From contig CBFFRP010000026.1 of the NCBI GenBank assembly GCA_965644295.1, positions 1 to 64,000 on the forward strand: a DNA stretch of 64,000 nt, read 5' to 3'. Position 1 is the first letter of the stretch, and each line of letters starts with the position of its first letter. The notes beneath the pieces were generated by a model that was not told where the DNA came from, did no database searches, and saw only the letters and a program-made list of their open reading frames with translations. The DNA comes from Paraphysomonas bandaiensis. Taxonomy: Eukaryota; Chrysophyceae. Position numbers and translations under genes: made by a program. This document shows positions 58,098-64,000 of this stretch, in pieces.

Positions 58098-59355
58098 CAT
58101 TTAACTAAACGAAAATACGAATGAAAGATTTCGGTAATATAGCGAAAAAACAACTCAAAGTGAAACAATAACAAAAGTAAAAAAGTGTGAAGACAAAATG
58201 AAATACATCCATTAACATGAGTAGAATAACTAAATACATTATTGTCGCGGTGAATATTGCAGTGCAGCGGACATTGGCTCTCCTAGCATTGCACATACAA
58301 CGCGTTTGTGCTAGGATTGATCCCGGAGCCGTCTCTGTTGATAAATGTGCATCACCAGAAAATTCGTCTTGAGAATTATGAGGGGTTCCTTCCTCCAATC
58401 AAAGCCGTCATGTTGTGAATTTTGGTCACCAGCTCATCCAACCTGCGGCTATCTACCTACTTGGTTGACTTCCTGTTCTTCACTGCGCTCCTGGGGTTCA
58501 ACTGCAACCTACTTCCTCATTCTTTAAACAGCTGATGAAAGGATGCAGAATAGTGCTAGAGCGCTCATTTTCACGGTGGTTGAACCAATTAGCTCTGCTG
58601 ATGGTAATGGTGGGCAGCGCTATTGAACAGCAGACAGAACTTCCCTTTCCAGCGAATACGCTTTGTCTCACGGGTACCCTCAACATCTTCTGTAGGCACC
58701 TGCCGTTCTTCAGAAGTGATACCATGCACATTTTTAGCCGCTGTTGATCGACCACATCGCACATACGTTGAAGAAGTTTCGATCGAATTTTCATATTTTT
58801 GGGTTCAACGGCAGGACTGAGATCAATAGCAGCCAATCAGACTACAGAAGGCCAAGTCATTGTTTTCTTAAAGACGTTGATAGTACAGATCTTATGAAAT
58901 GAGTCATTAACAAAAATCTGTTAACCTGCTGACATGACTGTGTTGAATCGGGCAGCGGTGAGCCTCTCGAGAGTATTTCTGAACCCTAAACTTGAGAATG
59001 TTTTCCTGGGTTGCTGAGGTTGCTATTCCCTCTAGCAAAGAGGCCTGATATACACCCATATAATATACGCACTGTATGCTCTTCATTTGTGTACTTCGAT
59101 GCGCAGAGTGAGGAGACACTTTCGAATGGCTTCAAATAGAGCCCTTAGCATTGTGGGCCCTCCTCTGTCGATGGTGTGGGGTGCCGCTAGAGACAGCTTC
59201 AAATACTTCTCCAATTAGTAGGGTGTGGCTCTGAGGATTCGGTTGCATTCCATGCATGTTTCCAGTGTTACAACTTCACGATAAGCAGGATGATCTTCTT
59301 CTCTGTGCAGCAGCAGCAGCAGCAGCAGTATGTTTATGTTGATGTTTATCATATT
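58098..59355. other. Gene-poor stretch with (CAG)7
   Basis: No convincing gene on either strand; minus-strand ORFs near 58498-58836 lack family features. A (CAG)7 tract lies at 59308-59328. Confidence 0.45.
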
Positions 59356-59359
59356 CTTA

Positions 59360-62300
59360 TTTTTCCGAAAAAAATCTAGTTTTTCTAAACGGTCGAAACT
59401 ATGTAAAATTGTGTAAATTACGTATTATTAGAGTATGTATTTTGTATATACGGTTGCTGGTATACTGGCAGGAGTGTGTTAGATGTGAGGGTCATGTGAC
59501 CATAAATAGACACACAGACAGTCTATTGTGGGGTGAAATTATGACCCAACCTGCAGATTAAAACAAAGGACGATTGATGGAGTCGTTAATGGACTGACTT
59601 GACTTCACTGTACCGCAAGCTTCATGCTGTGCAAGACCAGTACGATGACTTTTAACCGCTTGAGACAACTGCTTCATGTGTGTGGTTATTGCCTTAAGAA
59701 GAGACAGTGAAGTGGAAGAGGACCCTTACAAGAGGATAAAATACTGCTTGAGTCGTTATTTTGCAGAAGGTATGCTCAGTGTGCATCCTGTGAAGTTCTC
59801 CCGATAATTCAAGGATTCAAGTAATGTGACCGTTAGCATCTTCAATATCCATCAATGGGGGACAGCGTTCATATTAGTATTATCAATGCATGCAATTAAT
59901 AGAAAAAATATTTTGGGTAAATTATTTCCTATATATACACCTCTGTATCAGCATCGTGCTCCAGAAGTTGTCTCGGTGTAAGATCGGTACTTCTTATATA
60001 CCACATACCGCAGAGTGACTGCTGTGTAAGTGTTCTGGATTGAGAGTAATGCTCTTAGGGTGTAATGCGCAGGTAACCAACTCTGGCCAACGGTGGTGCC
60101 CCATCCAGAACTATACTTCCAGCGACTCGCCAGGTATTGTGGATAAACAAGATTACACGTCACCTCATGATAATAAACTTCTGACAAACAAAACTGCTGC
60201 GACTTCTCTGGAAATTATCCTTCTTGATGAGTATTATGTATATTACGTACTGGCGGTAATGCATACCGTACAACTGACAATGCACAACTGTATATCGATT
60301 GTTGCACAAATCACACAGACAGTATGTATATATATAATATCGATTACACGAATCACACTGACAGTATGTATATATCAGTTGTTATTATATTTAAATACTT
60401 CCGGTATTAATGTCATAAGACAGCGAATACTAAAAACCTTATTCTTTACTTATAATATATATCACTTCCGAATACAGCTACCAACGATTTAATTTTCCTA
60501 ATCTGTTAGCCAAAGTATTGATATTAAGATCATTAGGCCGCGCTGGCTTTCTATCGTATATTAAGTCTAACAAAATAGGGTATGTTGCATCAAACACTGA
60601 GCTACTATTCTGCATAGTAATTTCACCATCACCTCGTATGATACCTTTCTCCATTGCTAATCGAACAAGTGTTCGCATTACCTTGGAAGTTCGACTGCAG
60701 TTTGTGCTGCTACTCTTCCCCACGCAATGTTGCAGAGGTCGAACATACCGCAAGGGACCAATCTCATCGCGAGAATTGCCAAACCACCACAAACCCCACA
60801 TTGTCCATACGTTGTAGGAAGGAAACTCAAACTTCTCCTTAGCAAAGTCTGAGCGTAGTCTCATGAAAGCATCTCTAGAAGGAGCTGACAATGAAGAACC
60901 TTGGTAAACATTACCTGACTCCAAGCGCTCAATCATTTTGTTCTGTTGCTGAGACATCTGCTGAATTGACTCCGTTAGTGTTTTGATGGGACCATTATCG
61001 TTGCTTAAAGCCGCTGATATCATTTCCAATATATCCTCCTTCCGAATTTCGACGGCTCCTTCAACTCTTACTCTCTTAAGAATTTCATTCACAATTTCTG
61101 TAGGTAACTCCCTCAGTTTTTGAGAAAGAGTCTCTTCGACAACACCCAAACGCTGCAACACTGATGATTTATCTTTATCTACTTCCGCCTTGAAGTTTCT
61201 TATCTCTCTTGATATCAAGATAATACCAGGTACACCTTCAGCGCTCATTCCTGTATCAGTGCAGTACTGGTGACACAAAAGTACTTTATCCTTCAACGAG
61301 TTTAGAAGTGTAGGGTCTGTGAATATTGGCTGGCAGTGAATTGGATGTCGGGGATGGTATAGCCGTTTAATGTTTCCTTCATGATGATGATAAACAAGAC
61401 TAGCAAACAGCATTCTAATAATTCTTTGGAATCCCTCACAGTAGTAGTTATAGCTAGGTAAGATGTTGCCCCATCCATACTCATTTAACTGAATAACAGC
61501 AGCATTGCACCAATGTGGTGGAAGTACATCAAATTCGTCAGCGTTAAGTTTTAGTTGAGCTACCGTTCGCCCCACTAGCGCATCACCATCATCTTCGGAG
61601 AACATGTAGCAGTCCTGTGTTCTGCCTACACCTTGCCCTGCTCGAAGACACACTTGCGTTCTACTAGGGCCATCAATCCTCGAAACTGATGTCGACTCGG
61701 CAAATTTCCGGTTACTGTGAGTGCCGATATCTTCCCGAGCACAACCAAGATCCAACGAGGAGTCGATGTCCTTTTCCACTGCTTGAACTAATAGATTGTA
61801 GTATCTTTTCTCTTGGTCAGCCCCATCAAATACATATTCAGCATCTTCCGTACTTGTACAGTGCTTACACCACACATAAACAGCTAAGTCTAGAATAACA
61901 CAAACTTCTGGCATAAATGGATTTGCGTATAAACGTTTCATATCTGTAGTTTTGGTGCCAGTTTGGTCCACTTTAGTAGTGCCAAAAACAATAGTTAGGG
62001 CATCGTTTATCCAATCCATGTTGCATGTTAAGATGTCGTCAATATTATCGGAACGACCAATTGTATTCACTGACAACTTAGTGAATAGGGAGGCAAATAA
62101 CCCTTCATGCCAAGACTGGCTTCTGGCAGTTGGAATCTTGCTCATGAAATGGGCACAAATGGTTTTGTATCCGTATAGGTTATAGGGAAGTTTGCCGTCT
62201 CGAACTTTCATAATTCCGTTTCTTTTCTTCAGCCCTATATCCCTCTTATATGTAGCAATAGCCGCACATATAGCTCTGTCAACCTCTACTGGCCAAACAT

Positions 62301-63075
62301 GACCAACTTTACTCATATTCGGACTATCATATTCGTGCCACCAACGCAGAGCACTCTTATAATTTTGATACGTTTGTGCGCTTACAGTAACAACATTTTG
62401 TCCGGGATTAAGATCTCTTTCATTCATTATACTATCGCCAGTTGAAGGAGCGCTAGTAGTGCATGCATTCTCTTGATTGATCTCGAATGAACTTCGCTTC
62501 TTCTTTCGCCGACTTGATTTCGCTAGGTGCCTGTTGATTGAGATGTATGCGAACAAAAGTTTTGCGGTGTCTGCAGACATTGGAAGTTTCAGGACATATA
62601 TATGCTTGGCGTCACCCGTATGCTTTCTAACATCCCCATCAACAATTTCCAATGCTTCGTTTCGAATTGCAGGCTCCGCTTCATTCAGCAGTCCTGTCAT
62701 AACTCGCAATTTGGATAAGTAGTGGGACTGTGTTGCTTTCATGACATTTCGTTCTGCCTGACCCTGAATAACGTGTTCTAATGCGGCTCGATTCATCACT
62801 TTGTCTTGATGACCAATGTCAAAGTATATATATATCTTATGAACATCATAACAGCAAGATCATAGCTGCAAGATCGCACAAAAACAAACCGTTTGTGGCA
62901 CTTTTCGGAGTCAAAAACTGGCGATTTTTTTAGTTTAGGTTGTGTAATTCATTTTACATAGTTCTTCTAGTTTCGCTAAACCCAAAAACTCACACACACT
63001 ACAATAGAGAATAATTTTTTCTCGTGTAAATTATTTTACACAACTCCCAAAAATCCTGCCTTTAGTTTTACATAG
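59360..63075 (-). mobile_element. Putative Crypton-type element around the tyrosine recombinase
   Basis: The recombinase gene (60478-62799) is flanked by related low-complexity AT sequences in inverted orientation. At about 59375-59425 on the left: CTAGTTTTTCTAAACGG, CGAAACTATGTAAAAT, TGTGTAAATTAC. On the right (62930-63075): the complements of TATGTAAAA, TGTGTAAAAT and CGAAACTAG. Cryptons move through a tyrosine recombinase and normally have short or no terminal repeats, so the inverted sub-terminal blocks are tentative boundaries only. Confidence 0.45.
60478..62799 (-). CDS. Crypton-type tyrosine recombinase
   Basis: An intronless ORF of 773 residues, unlike the intron-rich host genes. Catalytic residues of the tyrosine recombinase core can be placed: R249 in NTIGRSDNIDD, K276 in FGTTKVDQTG, H361-x2-R364 in IGTHSNRKF and Y398 in GRTQDCYMF. 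A Lys/Arg-rich segment (SSRRKKKRS) near residue 97 may be a nuclear signal. Residues about 540-640 form a predicted coiled coil with LTESIQQMSQQQNKMIERL. The C-terminus (VWTMWGLWWFGNSRDEIGPL) resembles the GCR1_C-type DNA-binding domain typical of Cryptons. No disabling mutation was seen, so it may be active. Confidence 0.85.
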   Translation of the reverse strand: MMNRAALEHVIQGQAERNVMKATQSHYLSKLRVMTGLLNEAEPAIRNEALEIVDGDVRKHTGDAKHIYVLKLPMSADTAKLLFAYISINRHLAKSSRRKKKRSSFEINQENACTTSAPSTGDSIMNERDLNPGQNVVTVSAQTYQNYKSALRWWHEYDSPNMSKVGHVWPVEVDRAICAAIATYKRDIGLKKRNGIMKVRDGKLPYNLYGYKTICAHFMSKIPTARSQSWHEGLFASLFTKLSVNTIGRSDNIDDILTCNMDWINDALTIVFGTTKVDQTGTKTTDMKRLYANPFMPEVCVILDLAVYVWCKHCTSTEDAEYVFDGADQEKRYYNLLVQAVEKDIDSSLDLGCAREDIGTHSNRKFAESTSVSRIDGPSRTQVCLRAGQGVGRTQDCYMFSEDDGDALVGRTVAQLKLNADEFDVLPPHWCNAAVIQLNEYGWGNILPSYNYYCEGFQRIIRMLFASLVYHHHEGNIKRLYHPRHPIHCQPIFTDPTLLNSLKDKVLLCHQYCTDTGMSAEGVPGIILISREIRNFKAEVDKDKSSVLQRLGVVEETLSQKLRELPTEIVNEILKRVRVEGAVEIRKEDILEMISAALSNDNGPIKTLTESIQQMSQQQNKMIERLESGNVYQGSSLSAPSRDAFMRLRSDFAKEKFEFPSYNVWTMWGLWWFGNSRDEIGPLRYVRPLQHCVGKSSSTNCSRTSKVMRTLVRLAMEKGIIRGDGEITMQNSSSVFDATYPILLDLIYDRKPARPNDLNINTLANRLGKLNRW

Positions 63076-63090
63076 ATCGGTGGGTTTTCG

Positions 63091-63160
63091 TATGTACATA
63101 CTGCTGTACATACTGTACATACATACTGTACATACATACTGTACATACATACTGTACTGT
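63091..63160. repeat. CATACTGTA short tandem repeat
   Basis: A run of TACATACATACTG-type units, about 13 bp each, upstream of the NT-C2 gene. Simple sequence only. Confidence 0.8.
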
Positions 63161-63388
63161 ACCTGGCATAGAGCGATAAAAGAATCGCGTTATATCGCGA
63201 GTGGCATCCTGCTCTGTACACAGCGCACAGCGCACAGCACAGATATACTCACATCAGCCAGGTACTGACACAACAATCACTTAAGCCGGTTATCGTGATT
63301 GTCTGAGCAGCTCAGTGATGAGATGAAGCACTCTGACATTGATGATTTCATCCTCTATCTAGCATACAGACATAGATAGACGGCTGCG

Positions 63389-64000
63389 ATGGAAGGGACT
63401 ACACGAGAGCGATTCCCGTTCCGACTGATCCTGACTCTTCACGATCTGTCCCATGTAAGGCCCTGTCTACCCATCATATGATACCATATCTCCATATGGT
63501 GCATCTATGTGTGTTATATCTCCATATGGTGCATCTCTGTGTGTTATATCTCCATACGGTACATCTCTGTGTGTTATATCTCCATATAGTGCATCTATGT
63601 GTGTTATATCACTGTGTCGTATATTATTGCGTGGTACAGCACCATATGTTATATTGCTGGATAGTACATCACTCTATGCAATGTCACTAAATGGTATATC
63701 ACCATGTCTTCTCACTACTATATTTTTTCTGATTGATATGTGTCATTACTAAATGAGTCATCACAATACGTCATATCAGGTACCGACAGCTAGTTTTTTC
63801 TCTAGAAGTGGTGCGGTGCATGTACGTGTTGTCGCCCAGCGTACCACTCTAGCGAAGAGCTCTGCTGTACGTCGCGGAGCAGTAGGAGGGACAGGAGGGG
63901 TGAAATGGGAGGGAGGGTGTAAACTCTCTGTCTCACTGTTGCACACCTCCTTTATCCTTCACTTGGTTATATGTGACTCAGATGGAGCGCATATAGGGAG
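63389..64000 (+). CDS. NT-C2-domain-like protein, 5' part (cut by window edge)
   Basis: Exon 1 is 63389-63454 (22 codons, ending at a GTAAGG donor), and exon 2 starts at 63780 after TATCAG and is still open at 64000. The join keeps frame and reads METGT-like start MEGTTRERFPFRLILTLHDL, then HVPTASFFSRSGAVHVRVVA, a Gly-rich turn, VKWEGGCKLSVSLLHTSFIL and HLVICD. Alternating hydrophobic strands with FRL.LT.H.L.. P and ..W...C...V.L fit an N-terminal C2 (NT-C2, EEIG1/EHBP1-like) domain. Such domains link membranes and cytoskeleton. The call is tentative because only about 95 residues are visible. Confidence 0.6.
63486..63625. repeat. 30-bp minisatellite in the intron of the NT-C2 gene
   Basis: TATCTCCATATGGTGCATCT and GTGTGT recur with a 30-bp period from 63487 (63517, 63547, 63577), then decay to about 63700. 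The array lies between the donor at 63455 and acceptor at 63779 of the gene above. Confidence 0.88.

Noticed and set aside
58498-58836. Minus-strand ORF of 112 codons
   Set aside because: No domain, splice context or repeat match; composition like the surrounding non-coding DNA.
1-64000. tRNA genes
   Set aside because: I looked for GGTTCGAATCC-type B boxes with pairing arms; the few GTTCGAAT matches lack an acceptor stem and A box.

Overview
This window is nuclear DNA from an intron-rich unicellular eukaryote. Genes lie on both strands and are split by many short introns (about 40-130 bp, mostly GT...AG) with the standard genetic code. Compact genes are separated by AT-rich spacers full of mobile-element debris and tandem repeats. 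Gene content (RAD54, RecQ, membralin, UBTD-type ubiquitin-like protein, CANT1-type apyrase, GH31, SDR, class III aminotransferase, secreted MORN and LRR proteins, an ankyrin protein) is broadly eukaryotic and does not fix the lineage. Together with Crypton-, hAT- and Ty3/gypsy-type elements it suggests a protist (a stramenopile-like or early opisthokont organism would fit), but I cannot name it. I found no convincing tRNA, rRNA or CRISPR.

Layout. 1-6598: a Ty3/gypsy LTR retrotransposon with two LTRs that look identical, an intact integrase ORF and a broken reverse transcriptase. 6599-9640: degraded transposon coding sequence, including a hAT C-terminal domain. 9640-10714 (-): SDR. 11423-16347 (+): RAD54 in 22 exons, with a long C-terminal tail ending in a RanBP2/NZF zinc finger. 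17579-20230 (-): a cyclic-nucleotide-binding-domain protein plus a partial duplicate of it. 20729-21629 (+): UBTD-type protein. 23696-24989 (-): CANT1-like nucleotidase. 25514-27608 (+): ankyrin protein, roughly one repeat per exon. 29619-31397 (-): class III aminotransferase. 32501-33424 (-) and 33860-37424 (+): divergent pair of secreted MORN protein and membralin. About 37880-39415: TIR element with clustered TGACTAGG motifs. 39855-43443 (-): small coiled-coil protein whose 2.7-kb first intron is almost entirely a 14-bp satellite. 43925-46022 (+): GH31 glycosidase. 47058-51968 (+): RecQ helicase with a GRF zinc finger. 52235-53470: foldback repeat cluster. 55309-56174: 15-bp minisatellite. 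56412-57281 (+): secreted or membrane LRR protein. 60478-62799 (-): Crypton-type tyrosine recombinase. 63389-64000 (+): start of a gene with an NT-C2-like domain, cut by the window edge.

The genes are mostly unrelated housekeeping genes rather than one pathway, but RAD54 and RecQ both act in homologous recombination, and each carries an accessory zinc finger unusual for its family. The strongest structural signals are a dispersed foldback repeat family (at least seven copies), retrotransposon decay that disagrees with its identical LTRs, satellites inside introns, and an LRR gene with an in-frame 45-bp optional intron that encodes a hydrophobic segment. Exon boundaries were assigned by eye from reading frame, splice consensus and family resemblance.
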